A DNA stretch of 64,000 nt from Odontocerum albicorne (GCA_949825065.1 OX463865.1:18119763-18183762); one strand, 5' to 3'. Counted from the stretch's first letter, positions 44,996 through 55,175 are shown. Program-made: numbers and translations. The notes: generated by a model not told the origin, from the sequence alone.

Positions 44996-45285
44996 CACTG
45001 GGAAGAAGAAGAACGTTCCTCTCCACGTTGGAGGTTGGCAATCATCAAGGCTATTTCAACTTTGTCATCAGCTCTTCTGAAAAATGTCTTCGTGCTACAG
45101 TGGAACCACTCTCTCAAGTTCTTCAACCAGGAGTTCCTTCTTCTTCCTACACTTAATTGTATCTTCCCCTGCAATGTGACTTGGATGATTTCATATTTGT
45201 TTCCTCTCATGAAACGCTCAAAGTATTCCAACAATCTCCTCTTCATTTCTAGACTCCAATCTGCTTTCAATACAGCTGCCAGGCT
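44996..45285 (-). pseudogene. LINE family c: second fragment, opposite strand
   Basis: The minus-strand frame 44971-45270 reads LLEYFERFMRGNKYEIIQ, then LQGKIQLSVGRRRNSWLKN and ALMIANLQRGEE. It is the same protein region as the fragment at 44465-44995 but on the other strand, so the two 3' ends meet at about 44995. Confidence 0.85.
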
Positions 45286-45289
45286 GATA

Positions 45290-45591
45290 TATGGTAGTTA
45301 TATTTATTGCCTTATGGCATTATTGATCCACTTATGGCATTATTGATCCACATCATTATTGATCCACTTCTAAAAAGTCTACGTAAAGTAATGATTTCAA
45401 ACTTGGTCTCTTTGATTCAAGTCCCTTAATGGCATGTCTCCATTGTATCTTTTCAATCTGTTGCTCAGGGATGTTCCTCGAGCATTGTTATCATCATGGT
45501 TGTACGAGTTCCGTTATATGGGCAGTATGTTTATGTGTGATGGACGTGTTGAAAGGGACATTGAAAAAAGGGTAGCGACAGATAATAAGGT
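45290..45591 (+). pseudogene. LINE family h remnant and short repeats
   Basis: CTTATGGCATTATTGATCCA is repeated two and a half times at 45310-45365. From 45385 to 45545 the DNA matches the LINE at 14515-14590 (GATTTCAAACTTGGTCTCTT; GGGATGTTCCT). Confidence 0.5.
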
Positions 45592-46735
45592 TATAAAGGA
45601 TCTTTCAAATTGAGCGGTTTTTTTAATAAATTTTTTTTAAATTCTTGAATAAAACACACAATTTGCTTTGATTTTAAAACACTTTTTATTGGTCATTGAA
45701 GTACTATGCGTATCCAGAAAGTAAGTATACTGAGGCTCTCATGACCGGATGGATTTTATTTTCGACATGTTGGCTACACTTCCGTGTAGCCTGACCCATC
45801 CCCCCCACAACGAGACCGGTTCGAGGTCAGTACGTTGAGAAGTGTCGACGCGACAACACGTTTCGTGAAAAATGTCAATCCAATCTCCCGCCAAGTGCAA
45901 AATACGCGGCGTCATCCATTATCTCGTTTGGAAGGGAAAACCTCCGGTTGAGGTTTATAATGAGGTGAAAACTGCATATGGTGATAAAGCTATGAATCGT
46001 ACGAGTGTGTACAAGTGGTGCCGCGAGTTTAAAAACGGTCATGTCACACCTCTTCACCTTCCGCCAAAAAGTTCAAAACCACAATTTCAGCCAAGAAAAT
46101 GAGGGGGAGAAGTGGACGGAGGGGTTGGCTGGAAACTACTTTGAGGAAGGCATCAAAAAGTTGATACCCCGCTTCACCACCTGCATTGAGAGGAATGGCG
46201 ACTATGTCGAAAAATAGCTTAACCACGTAATTTTTTTGTTTAAATAAAAAAAATTGTAACCTACAAAAATTCAGTGCATTTACTTTCTGGATATGCCTCG
46301 TATAATGTATGCCATTTAAACACAATAAAAAATATCCGCCAAATGTCCACCTCTTGCAGCTCCGCAGATGTCCACTCTTTTGTCAAAATTTTTGATGACA
46401 TTTTGTTGGCATAATTGCGGTTCTAACTCACCAATAATGCGAATAATTTCGTCCTTCAGCTCAGGAATTGATCGGGGGTCATTCTTATATACCTGGATTT
46501 TCACGTAACCCCAGAGAAAATAGTCCAACAGTGACAGATCAAATGATCTTGGTGGGCAATTAACATCACCGTTTCCGGAGATTACAATACATAAAATAAT
46601 TCAACAATTTGAACGCGTTTTATTGTATACGACTCCATTTTTATAAATGTCATACATTACACTTCTCAAATGTCACAAGATCCAGCCAAGTTCGCGACGC
46701 CATCTGTGTTTTATCGGGAATTAAGATTGTTATCG
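45592..46735 (-). mobile_element. mariner family D with a second mariner nested inside
   Basis: Left end GGATCTTTCAAATTGAGCGG. The minus-strand frame 46316-46528 has MDYFLWGYVKIQVYKNDP and SIPELKDEI. The right end is damaged after GTGTTTTATC. The nested element at 45706-46305 interrupts it just after the left terminal region. Confidence 0.88.
45706..46305 (+). mobile_element. mariner family G, internally deleted and nested
   Basis: The left end TATGCGTATCCAGAAAGTAA pairs with the right end TTTACTTTCTGGATATGCCT. TA flanks both sides, and the target in family D (GAAG-TA-TAATG) is intact in the copy at 42866. The plus-strand frame 45872-46102 encodes the N-terminal domain of a mariner transposase: PVEVYNEVKTAYGDKAM and TSVYKWCREFKNG. 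It is followed after a deletion and frameshift by the C-terminal tail (YFEEGIKKLIPRF, ERNGDYVEK). No catalytic domain remains. Confidence 0.9.
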
Positions 46736-47050
46736 GTGCTGTATTTATGAAGTGATCTATTAAGAGTGTTGCGCCATTTGCACACGGAATGACTTTATCG
46801 AATGACTTCTGATATCTTCATATTTCTAGATAAATTGAGGATCCCTAATAAACTTTATAGGTATAACTAAGCCACTTCACAGGGAAACTTGGGTATGACT
46901 GTTCCTTTTGTTAAATTATATTTAGACTTTTAATATAAATAATTTTTTTGAGCTAATTGAGTTAAACTTGTATCGAATGAAAGAAATAAATAATGAACAA
47001 TTGAAACTTTTTGACAGTTCCAATTATAACCAATGTCTTTTCTGTGACAG
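46736..47050. other. Intronic DNA before the C1 exon
   Basis: AT-rich with a normal pyrimidine-rich tract before gtgacag; nothing else was seen. Confidence 0.5.
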
Positions 47051-47185
47051 GAGCACAACATGCAAGCAGTGACAGGACCAGGGCTGCAGGGCGCTCCGGC
47101 AATACCAGGCAAACAGAAGATCCACCAGTTCCTCGTGAGGACCTTCAGCAGTCCCACCAAATGCAACCACTGCACTTCACTCATG
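47051..47185 (+). CDS. MRCK/Gek-type kinase, first half of C1 domain
   Basis: Bounded by gacag|GAG and ATG|gtaaat; 45 codons, phase 0 at both ends. After a Gly/Pro-rich linker (AVTGPGLQGAPAIPGKQ) the C1 domain begins at KIHQFLVRTFSSPTKCNHC and ends this exon at TSLM. The ligands H, then C after 12 residues and C after 2 more, match the H-X12-C-X2-C start of the C1 consensus. In MRCK this domain binds phorbol ester/diacylglycerol-type ligands and helps membrane targeting. The residues SFSSPT-C-HCTSLM are characteristic of MRCK proteins as I remember them. The finger is completed in the next exon. Confidence 0.97.
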
Positions 47186-47229
47186 GTAAATGCCTTTATG
47201 GATCTAATATTTACTTATATTTTTTTTCT

Positions 47230-47400
47230 TAGACGTGTTGCTCATGGGTGAGCATCGTGGCTAGTGGCAATCTGCAATTGACCACATGATTCATCTCCAA
47301 TCCTCCCGATCCTGAAATTTGATGAGCGCAACACTTGGCGAGAACCCCACGAATGACGCAGGCATTTTTTCCACCTAGTATTCGGAAGTATAAGGATTAC
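47230..47400 (+). mobile_element. Second SINE family, 3' part
   Basis: TTTCCACCTAGTATTCGGAA plus GTATAAGGAT near 47371 matches the end of the SINE at 35770-36035, as does AGTGGCAATCTGCAATTGAC-type body sequence more weakly. The promoter boxes are not seen here. Confidence 0.4.
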
Positions 47401-47454
47401 TATAGCTTCGGTCATTTCTATTTTTTCAAAATGAGAAAAAAAAAACAATCATGC

Positions 47455-48072
47455 CCCGGTGTGCACCGATCGTCTCACTTCCCTGTACTATCGGATCCAG
47501 TACAGTGGTGTGGCTGTTGAGTTTGCTGGTATGTAATGGCTCACTTCCCTGTACTATCGGATCCAGTACAGTGGTGTGGCTGTTGAGTTTGCTGGTATGT
47601 AACGGCTCACTTCCCTGTACTATCGGATCCAGTACAGTGGTGGGGCTGTTGAGTTTGCTGGTATGTAACGGCTCACTTCCCTGTACTATCGGATCAAGTA
47701 CAGTGGTGTGACTGTCGAGTTTGCTGGTATGTAACGGCTCACTTCCCTGTACTATCGGATCCAGTACAGTGGTGTGGCTGTTGAGTTTGCTGGTATGTAA
47801 CGGCTCACTTCCCTGTACTATCGGATCCAGTACAGTGGTGTGGCTGTTGAGTTTGCTGGTACGTAACGGCTCACTTCCGTGTACTATCGGATCCAGTACA
47901 GTGGTGTGACTGTCGAGTTTGCTGGTATGTAACGGCTCACTTCCCTGTACTATCGGATCCAGTACAGTGGTGTGGCTGTTGAGTTTGATGGTATGTAACG
48001 CTCACTTCCCTGTACTATCGGATCCAGTACAGTGGTGTGGCTGTTGAGTTTGCTGGTGTGTAACGGCTCACT
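47455..48072. repeat. 66-bp satellite with internal hairpin, 9 copies
   Basis: Unit: GGCTCACTTCCCTGTACTAT, CGGATCCAGTACAGTGGTGT, GGCTGTTGAGTTTGCTGGTA, TGTAAC. Within each unit CTGTACT and AGTACAG form a 7-base hairpin around ATCGGATC. It is moderately GC-rich. A multiple of three, it leaves an open plus frame (47451-47711, 47721-47909), not called as a gene. Confidence 0.96.
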
Positions 48073-48665
48073 TTAATAAAAAAACAAACTCCATTCTCCA
48101 CAGCTTTGCTTTCTAACTGAATTGACGTTGGAATGGCGAGGGGATCCTCGACTACGTAGCCCTTCAATGACGACAACCATCTTGCTAGAGATACGCCCTC
48201 TTGTTCAACACTTCCAGTCACTATCAGCTTCTCCAAACTGTCTTCATCTTTTTTAGAGACATGTCCAAAGTATGACAGTACTCTCTTCTTGTACGTGCCA
48301 TTCTTTGACGTATATATCCTGAAAGATGGACGTATGCGTCTTGAAGTCCATGAGATGTGAAGCGTTCATCGTCAATATCACATATCAAGAACATCCAACA
48401 AATCTCTCCTCCTTCCAAAAGATCCATGTTTCTGCTTCCATTCAATATAGTGCAATGAGGAAAACTAGAGTTCACATCAGAAGAATTTTGGTGTTCATGA
48501 CTGAGAATCGTGAGTCTCATGATAGCCCTTGACGACCCCTCTCCATCCATATCTGCACTCCACGGTTTGAAGCGCAGTTGTTAAGGGTACTCCTGCACTT
48601 AGTCCAATGTATTGGGACTTTTTCTCTTGTACGTCATCCTTCCACTCTTTCAGTAGTCAGGAACA
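48073..48665 (-). pseudogene. LINE family i: ORF2 C-terminal fragment
   Basis: Minus-strand frames 48224-48550 and 48015-48236 overlap across a frameshift at about 48235. They read a VLSYFGHVSKKDEDSLEKL-like sequence, then IVTGSVEQEG and LARWLSSLKG. This is the C-terminal region of another LINE. Upstream text (48300-48550) contains the linker after the reverse transcriptase with stops. The 66-bp satellite adjoins its 3' side. Confidence 0.7.
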
Positions 48666-48787
48666 ATGTGCTCAAAGAATTGGAGAATTCGTCGAAGGCA
48701 TATTGTCAACTATCATCGCAGATTAATCCAATTATTATCACAGAAACGAGTTGAATTATGTACAATAAATTATGACGTTTTTTCCAG

Positions 48788-48958
48788 GTTGGCCTCACTC
48801 GGCAGGGTGTGGTGTGCGAGCTCTGCGGTTTCGCCTGTCACACGGCGTGCTGCCAGCGCGTCCCGGCTGTGTGCCCCGTCCCTGCGGACCGAGGCAGGCG
48901 GCCACTGGGTATAGACCCCACCAGGGGAATTGGAACAGCTTACGAAGGATATGTTAAG
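48788..48958 (+). CDS. MRCK/Gek-type kinase, second half of C1 and start of PH
   Basis: Bounded by ttccag|GTT and AAG|gtcagt; 57 codons, phase 0 both sides. [18 protein letters not shown], then [11 protein letters not shown] completes the zinc finger. With the previous exon the spacing is H-X12-C-X2-C-X13-C-X2-C-X4-H-X2-C-X7-C, so all eight ligands of both zinc sites are present. It continues [15 protein letters not shown], then [13 protein letters not shown], the segment that in MRCK leads into the PH domain. The intron falls between the second and third cysteine pairs. Confidence 0.98.
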
Positions 48959-49139
48959 GTCAGTTATATCATACGTGTAGCAAAACCTGCATTAAAGAGT
49001 ATCATAACCAGATGTAGATGTTAATGAAAAACATATATCCAGTTATACTTGTAATTCGGTAATTAATGAAAAAGATATATCCTGTTATACTTGTAATTCG
49101 ATAATTAACATTCAATCCAAGTAAAATGGAATTTTTCTT

Positions 49140-49284
49140 GGTGGCTTTTCTGCATAGACGACAACTTTTTGATGGGAGATGTTTTATCAGATAAGGGTGT
49201 TCGTGTCAAATTTCTTGGTGTCTGTCTTCATAGTACGCTCTCTTACAATAGACACATTGCTTACACGGTTTCTTTAGAAACAAT
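49140..49284 (+). pseudogene. Short LINE reverse transcriptase fragment
   Basis: The plus strand reads LMGDVLSDKGVRVKFLGVC, then LHSTLSYNRHIAYTVS. 'VKFLGV' followed by a short beta segment and 'W/YN-HI' is the conserved region after the polymerase active site in non-LTR retrotransposons. Only about 45 codons remain. Confidence 0.65.
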
Positions 49285-49393
49285 ATGGCGGGCTTATTGC
49301 CAGGCGGTAACCTCTTTCAAACTACCAGACAACAGTAAATAAAGCAAGTTACATGGTCGCAAAAAAACATTCAAATGACTATCCATAAACACA

Positions 49394-50690
49394 TAACACA
49401 TTGATCAATATGTCCCGAGACTAACTCCTAAAACAACATTTGTTTGCCAAAATTCTTCTTTATTCATCAACATAGTCTCCTTCAAGAGTGATACATTCAT
49501 TCCAACGCTTTCCTAACTTTTCTATGCCAGCCGTGTAGAACGATTTATCTTTGGTTTCAAAATAGGCGTTAGTTTCGGCAATCACTTCTTCATTGGAGCC
49601 AAATCTCTTTCCCTGGAGCATCTTTTTGAGGTCTGCGAACAGCCAATAGTCACTGGGGGTCAAATTTGGAGAATACGGTGGGTGCGGAAGCAATTCGAAG
49701 TTCAACTCATGCAATTTGCCCATTGTTACCATTGACTTGTGACACGGTGCATTGTCCTGATGAAAGAGAACTTTTTTTTCTTCATATGGGGCCGTTTTTT
49801 TGCAATTTCTGCCTTCAAACGCTCCAATAACGCTATGTAATATTCGCTATTGATGGTTTTTCCCTTTTCAAGGTGATCGATAAATATTATACCATGCGCA
49901 TCCTAAAATACGGAGGCCATAATCTTCCCGGCCGACTGTTGAGTTTTTGGTCGCTTCGGACGACTTTCACCGGCTGCTCTCCACTCAGCTGAGTGCCGAT
50001 TTGATTTCGGAGTATAGTGGTGGATCCAAGTTTCATCCATTGTCACATATCGACGCAAAAACTCCTGTTTATTTCGTGTAAACAGTGCCAAACAGCGCTC
50101 TGAATCATCGATGCGTTGTTGTTTCTGTTCCATTGTGAGCAAACGCGGCACCCATTTTGAAAAAAGCTTTTTCATGACCAAATGTTCATGCAAAATAAAG
50201 TAAACACTACCAAATGATATCTTCAGGATGTCAGATATCTCACACAACTTTACTTTGCGATTTTCCATCGCCAATTTGAGTTTTTTTTTTTATGTTTTCT
50301 TGTGTAACAGCCTCATTTGGACGACCAGATCGTTCAGCATCATTTGTGTTCGTACGACCGCGTTTGAAATCAGCATACTACCAACAAATGGTTGTTTTCA
50401 AGGGAGCAGAGCCCGGATAACACTTTTCAAACCATCGCTGAGTTTGAACGGTATTTTTTCCCATTAAAAAGCAATGTTTTATCAACACACGAAATTCGGT
50501 TTTTTCCATTGTTTTGAAAATAGCAAAAGTAGCATCACTAAAACCACTGCAACTCAATGACACAATGTCGGAATGTCATGAAAGTTTGACACGTAACTTC
50601 TAAAGGTTGGTACTAACTGAGAATGATATGGATTTGTTATTAGAGGCGCCATCTTTTGGTTAGTCCCGGGACTTATTGATCGATGTGTTA
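49394..50690 (-). mobile_element. Full-length decayed mariner, family E
   Basis: TA-flanked, 1297 bases. Ends ACACATTGATCAATATGTCC and the complement of GGACTTATTGATCGATGTGT. It is full size for a mariner and sits inside a LINE family d 3' end. A 5'-truncated relative is at 59640-60082. Confidence 0.93.
49460..50560 (-). pseudogene. mariner family E transposase, dead
   Basis: Three minus-strand frames hold the protein. 50378-50563 has the first helix-turn-helix (MEKTEFRVLIKHCFLMGK). 49903-50274 has the second one (LCEISDILKISFGSVYFIL), the KWVPRLLT linker and VTMDETWIHHYTPKS, which keeps the first catalytic aspartate. 49460-49732 has FELLPHPPYSPNLTPSDYW, keeping the third, and the C-terminus GKRWNECITLEGDY. 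Between them lies FHQDNAPCHKS-like sequence in another frame. Frameshifts near 49740, 49790 and 50290 and stops make it inactive. Confidence 0.88.
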
Positions 50691-51172
50691 CGTAAGCGCC
50701 CAATATGCCCACGAACCGAACAAAGACGGACAATCACCCAAACATTCTTTTTCATATAAAGTGAGATATCGTCAATCAAAAGGAAAGGAAGGGATGGTGG
50801 AGAGGAAAGGAAAAGAAAAATCAGGAATGAGACACGTTTTATTACTGACCAAGAAATTAAGAGTTTTTTCAGTCGTTTTTAAATCATGCTAAGTACGGAG
50901 TGAGTCTGACATTGGTTTGTAACTGGTTCCAGAATCTCACTGCATGGACAGTAAAGGATGACATAAAAAAAAGAATAGCGGTGGACCGGAAAAGCCAATA
51001 AATAATCTCTGTTTGAGCATAGCGCTAGTTCATGATCAGAAAGACAGTGAAATTTTTCAGCGAGATAATAGCGGACGGGACAGTTAATGATATTATAAAA
51101 TAGAGATAGTATGTGAATTGTGCGTCTATTTCTCATGTACAACAAGTTCAGCCTCTTCTAGTATAAAGTGAT

Positions 51173-51312
51173 GACCTCCGTGGCCAGGTGGAACCCAGAT
51201 AAAAAAAAGGGATTTCAGTCCGGTTTTCACTTAGGGCCCCTTAAAACATCTTATTGGCTGGTTGTAAGAGATTGCCACATGGCAATAAACCCGCCAGGTT
51301 AAAAAAAAAATA
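51173..51312 (+). mobile_element. tRNA-derived SINE, copy 5 (internally deleted)
   Basis: Starts GACCTCCGTGGCCAGGTGG, then jumps to the body after GGAACCCAG, so the B-box is gone. It ends with AAGAGATTGCCACATGGCAA, TAAACCCGCCAGGTT and A-rich sequence. Confidence 0.8.
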
Positions 51313-51413
51313 ATAATAAGGTAAAAAAAAAATAAGAAGCTGGGAAATCTGTGGAAAACACTATTTAAATATGTTGTTAATGATTTATAAATCAACAAAT
51401 GTGTAATTTACAG

Positions 51414-51508
51414 GTACCAAAGCAAGGAGGCGTGAAAAAGGGGTGGATCAGGCAGTTCGTGGTGGTCTGCGACTTCAAACTCTTCCTCTATGACATATCA
51501 CCAGACAG
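51414..51508 (+). CDS. MRCK/Gek-type kinase, PH domain exon 1
   Basis: Bounded by tacag|GTA and ACAG|gtacac; 95 bases, phase 0 in and phase 2 out. Reads [19 protein letters not shown], then [12 protein letters not shown] and AG of the next codon. This is the first strands of the PH domain: basic 'KKGW-R-FVVVCD-KLFLYD' is the pattern found in MRCK and in citron-type PH domains. The domain may bind phosphoinositides or actomyosin-associated membranes (family knowledge). The frame continues open past the donor into the LINE fragment, which is why the splice site, not the frame, sets the end. Confidence 0.97.
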
Positions 51509-51569
51509 GTACACATTAAATGTCGACAGTTATTTATTTATATTTGATTTTGGCAGTAGCACAGTGCGG

Positions 51570-51930
51570 GGTTCGAATTGGCTACCTTCCACACGGAAGT
51601 CGAACTCCGCTCCGTGTGTAACTATAGAAGCCTCGAAACAAGAAGGCAAGAATCCATTGCGATATTCCTACTTAAGGTTTTCCAAGGTTGCTTTAACTGT
51701 CCCGCGATTCTAGAAGCACTAAGTTTATATGTACCCAATAAATATATCCAGGCAAGGAATCACCCTCTGTTCTACATACCAACTTATAGGACGAATATCA
51801 TGGCTAAACACTCAGTCACGCGTGGTATAGATATATTGAACCAACTGAATGACACTGTGGATATATTCTCGGTATCGCCTAGCAGTATGAGAAGAATCCT
51901 GGCCGATATACTTTCTAATGAATAAGCTAA
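51570..51930 (+). pseudogene. LINE family j: ORF2 C-terminal fragment
   Basis: The frame 51578-51925 is open for 115 codons. It reads [55 protein letters not shown] and NDTVDIFSVS. The RTN-type motif and final 'DIF' helix are the ending of Jockey/RTE-like ORF2 proteins. A relative lies on the minus strand at 62200-62560. Confidence 0.65.
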
Positions 51931-52363
51931 CGCTAGAAGCAGACCCTCTTTGTGTAACAGGAGAAATCCGTGCAAAGTGGATAAAAAAAAAAAGTCCAAT
52001 GCGACCATGGTGCGGCCATGCAACTCATTAATATGGCAATGAGGTACATGGCTGCGCGGTAGTAACGTATGATCCAGAATGATCTACTCTCAAATATTCT
52101 TTTTACTCGTTGAACTTTTTTTCCCGGTCTTGTCACAGGGGGACGAAAATTGCTTTCAAACTGGAGAAGCGGCTTGATTATAAGAAGCTTCAAGACTATG
52201 TTTCCGTAAAATTTGCTATCCACAAACGTCACCAAGCCAGAGTAGCCTATCGTGTCAAACAAAGTCCGATGCAAGGCATGTCTTAACTTATAAATTGTTT
52301 GATTAACAATTTTGTATTAAGATTTTTGTATCAAATTATACAAATTGGTTATGTGTTTTTTAG

Positions 52364-52490
52364 AAATGCTCTGGCCGCAGTGTATGTGTCCCAAGTGCTG
52401 GACATGCGGGACGGTGAATTCAGCGTGAGTTCTGTCAGAGACTCGGATGTCATCCACGCTACCAAAAAGGACATTCCCTGTATTTTTCAG
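52364..52490 (+). CDS. MRCK/Gek-type kinase, PH domain exon 2
   Basis: Bounded by tttttag|AAA and TTTCAG|gtaagt; 127 bases, phase 2 in and phase 0 out. The split codon AG|A gives arginine. Reads [19 protein letters not shown], then [19 protein letters not shown] and CIFQ. 'VLDLRD-EFSVSSV-ASDVIHA-R-DIPCIF' is one of the most conserved MRCK stretches, and this matches it closely. It forms the middle strands of the PH domain. The intron before it carries a LINE fragment. Confidence 0.98.
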
Positions 52491-52542
52491 GTAAGTTTAT
52501 TTACATCTTTTCAACAATTTTACGTAGCAGATCTGCTTACAT

Positions 52543-52795
52543 TTATTTCTTTATTTCTAACCTAATATTTATTTCTAACCTAATATTTATTTCCAACCTA
52601 ATATTTATTTCTAACCTTATATTTATTTCTAACCTAATATTTATTTCTAACCTAATATTTATTTCTAACCTAATATTTATTTCCAACCTAATATTTATTT
52701 CTAACCTAATATTTATTTCCAACCTAATATTTATTTCCAACCTAATATTTATTTCTAACCTAATATTTATTTGTAACCTAATATTTAATCTAACA
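52543..52795. repeat. 18-bp tandem repeat, about 14 copies
   Basis: The unit is TATTTATTTCTAACCTAA. It begins about 55 bases after the exon donor. The 65-codon minus frame is a by-product. Confidence 0.96.
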
Positions 52796-52899
52796 CTAGA
52801 GATCCCACTACCAGATCTGTCAGGCGTCAGCGGATTTCGTCAGAAGTTTGGCAGGAATATTTACACGTAGTATTCAAGGGTTCAATCAAATGTATTAAA

Positions 52900-53215
52900 A
52901 AAAATCTTTTTTTTAAGTTGTCCTTATAAAATCTTGATATGCTGTTTTGATGTCCTTTTTTATTACTATAAAATTCCAATATGTTATTTTGATGTCCTTT
53001 TTTATTACTGTAAAATCCCGATATGTTGTTTTGATGTCCCTTTTTTATTTCTATAAAATCCCGATATACTGTTTTGGTGCCCTTTTTTTATTATTATAAA
53101 ATCCTGATATGCTGTTTTGGTGTCCTTTTTTCTTACTATAAAATCCTGATATGTTATTTTGATGTTCTTTTTTATTACTATAAAATCCCGATATACTGTT
53201 TTGATGTCCTTTATA
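52900..53215. repeat. Tandem repeat of about 50 bp, 6 copies
   Basis: Unit: TATGCTGTTTTGATGTCCTT, TTTTATTACTATAAAATCC and TGA. Minus-strand frames of poly Ile/Lys type are by-products. Confidence 0.93.
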
Positions 53216-53324
53216 TTGTGGCTTTTGTGCAAATTTAACCGTCATATGTCTGTGAAGAGAATAAAAGGGAAAAGCAAACGAAACAGCACTTCTGTTTAAC
53301 TAACCTAATGAACTTGTTTTCCAG

Positions 53325-53465
53325 ATATCGACATCTCTTTTAGAAGGCGGTCCCAGAAACCACACCCTAATGCTGGCGGACACGGAGTCGGAGAAGACCA
53401 AGTGGGTGGTGGCCCTCAGTGAACTGCACCGGATACTCAAGAGGAACAATCTACCCAACACCGCT
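53325..53465 (+). CDS. MRCK/Gek-type kinase, end of PH domain
   Basis: Bounded by tttccag|ATA and GCT|gtgagt; 47 codons, phase 0 both sides. Reads ISTSLLEGGPRNHTLMLAD, then TESEKTKWVVALSELHRIL and KRNNLPNTA. The tryptophan of KWVVAL is the invariant tryptophan of the C-terminal PH helix. The following basic HRILKRNNL is the MRCK linker to the CNH domain. The open frame runs past the donor, but the next exon joins in phase and matches the family order. Confidence 0.97.
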
Positions 53466-54099
53466 GTGAGTCTACTGTTGCCCTTCTGCACTGTCATGTC
53501 TGATTCTATTGTTAATAGGGCTGATGTGTTTAGTCTGTTTTATCATAAACATGTTTTTAATCATTACAATAATAAAAGCTTTGGTTCTGTTAACACTTTC
53601 ACTGCGTCGAACACGGCTCCTGTGTCCATACAAATATTTTGTATGGACACGGGAGCCTTGAATTTTTAGTGCACTCATAAACGTCTCCCGATAAGGATTC
53701 GTCGCCGGTTTCATGTGTTTTGAAGACACGAAGGAATACACTTGTATATGATGTTTCAATAGAAAGTAGAATTTGATTTTTAACAAAGTTATGGGTTTTC
53801 AAAAATTCACGAATTTTCAGCATCTCTGTATGACATTAAGTATTTTATACGCAGTGAACCATAAATAAAATAATGTAAATAAACAAATAAACGTTAATTT
53901 TTTGTTAATTATTGGCTTGCTATGCTGTAGCATTGAACACTTGTGGTTATTATTAGATAAATCACCGATCCACATAGTACGGCGGTCCTGGTGGTGAGGG
54001 GATATATTACGCACCGGCAGTAGTTAATTTTCCCAGGGATTTCCCCATATATCCAAAGATCCAATATCGAAATATCCCAAGATTATTATCGTAAGTATG
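53466..54099. other. Intron sequence without recognised element
   Basis: A 12-base inverted repeat (CGTGTCCATACAAATA and complement) is at about 53622-53650. Otherwise nothing is supported. Confidence 0.45.
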
Positions 54100-54680
54100 G
54101 GATTTTGAGTGTTCTTTCCATATAATTTTTTTAAAATGTTACCTTTAATAATTGCACGACTGTGAACATTAATTTCTCAAAAACTTTGAATAGTACATTA
54201 TAATATTGTAAACAAGTGCGCGACCAAATAAAAGCCAATGACAATCATATTTATAGTACGCGTGAACATGTCATAATCAAATAAGTGACAATTATAGTGT
54301 TTTTTTTATATTTGTACTCATTGACTCGCCAATGAAAAATAGTACACATTGTTTGTATTTATTTTACCATTTATGCCATGGAGTTTTGAGTGTTCTTTCC
54401 ATATATATATTTTTTTAATTTTACCTTTAATAATTTCACAACTGTGAACATTAATTTCTCAAAAACTTGGAATAGTAGATTATAATATTGTAAAAAAGTG
54501 CGCGACCAAATAAAAACCAGTGACATAATCATACTTATATTACACGTGACCGTGGATAAATCAAATTAGTGAAAAATTAAAGTGATTTTTTTTAAATTCG
54601 TATGCACTTGGCAGGTCATGAAAAATAGTACGTACTTTTTGTGTTTATTTTACCATTTATTATGTCTCAATGTAGCGGAA
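54100..54680. repeat. Tandem duplication of about 270 bp
   Basis: TTTTGAGTGTTCTTTCCATA, then GTGCGCGACCAAATAAAA and AAAAATAGTAC blocks recur in the same order at about 54108 and 54380. Confidence 0.85.
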
Positions 54681-54932
54681 ATATGTCGACAAACTTGACT
54701 TTCTAGCCATTGGGAAGTGTAAATTCAAATTGTTTTTTTAAGTGATCGTGTAATTCGTAAATCGATTTTTTTTTGTGAAATTTGGTTCCTTTAATTTCGG
54801 ATTAATGTACTTTTACTGTTTATATTCATGTTTTGTATAAAAAAATTTTTTTTACTTCAGGAAATCAGCAGAAATATTATACATTTTCTTTCTTTGGCAG
54901 AAGAATATTTATTATTATTATTTTATTCTTAG

Positions 54933-55143
54933 GTATTTCGAGTGCGTACAATCTTGGAAGGTTCTGCGGGAGGGATTCGAGGCGCGCTGGCGGCGTGCGT
55001 GATAGACTCAGAGCGGCTGGCTTTGGGCGGGGAGGAAGGACTTAGCTGCGTGGACCTAGAGTGCGGTGAAATCACGCGCTGTCCCGCACCTGACTCCAAG
55101 AGAATACACCGCATGGAGTACATCGCCGAAGAGCAGCTCTTGG
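54933..55143 (+). CDS. MRCK/Gek-type kinase, start of CNH domain
   Basis: Bounded by tcttag|GTA and TTGG|gtatat; 211 bases, phase 0 in and phase 1 out. Reads VFRVRTILEGSAGGIRGAL, AACVIDSERLALGGEEGLS, CVDLECGEITRC and then HRMEYIAEEQLL. 'AA-ID-DRIALG-EEGL' opens the citron-homology (beta-propeller) domain of MRCK, which mediates protein contacts. GC content is far above the intron level. A diverged copy of codons 33-50 of this exon lies in the next intron (55176-55231). Confidence 0.97.
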
Positions 55144-55175
55144 GTATATATCACACAGTCACTTATCTGATATGA

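Larger units (their letters stand above)
49285..51130 (-). pseudogene. LINE family d 3' end, split by a mariner
   Basis: The minus-strand frame 50879-51145 has SDHELALCSNRDYLLAFPV and then HRYSFF, matching the LINE at 20915-21100. Its 3' untranslated part runs from 50880 to 50691 and resumes at 49393-49285, with GGCAATAAGCCCGCCAT at the very end. The mariner at 49394-50690 separates the two parts. The sequence order without the mariner equals that at 21100-21390. Confidence 0.85.

Noticed and set aside
47451..47909. Open plus-strand frames reading a 22-residue repeat
   Set aside because: They fall in the 66-bp satellite and lack any similarity to a known repeat protein.
51578..51925. 115-codon frame as an additional MRCK exon
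   Set aside because: It starts after the donor at 51508 and resembles a LINE ORF2 ending; the PH domain continues properly in the exon at 52364.
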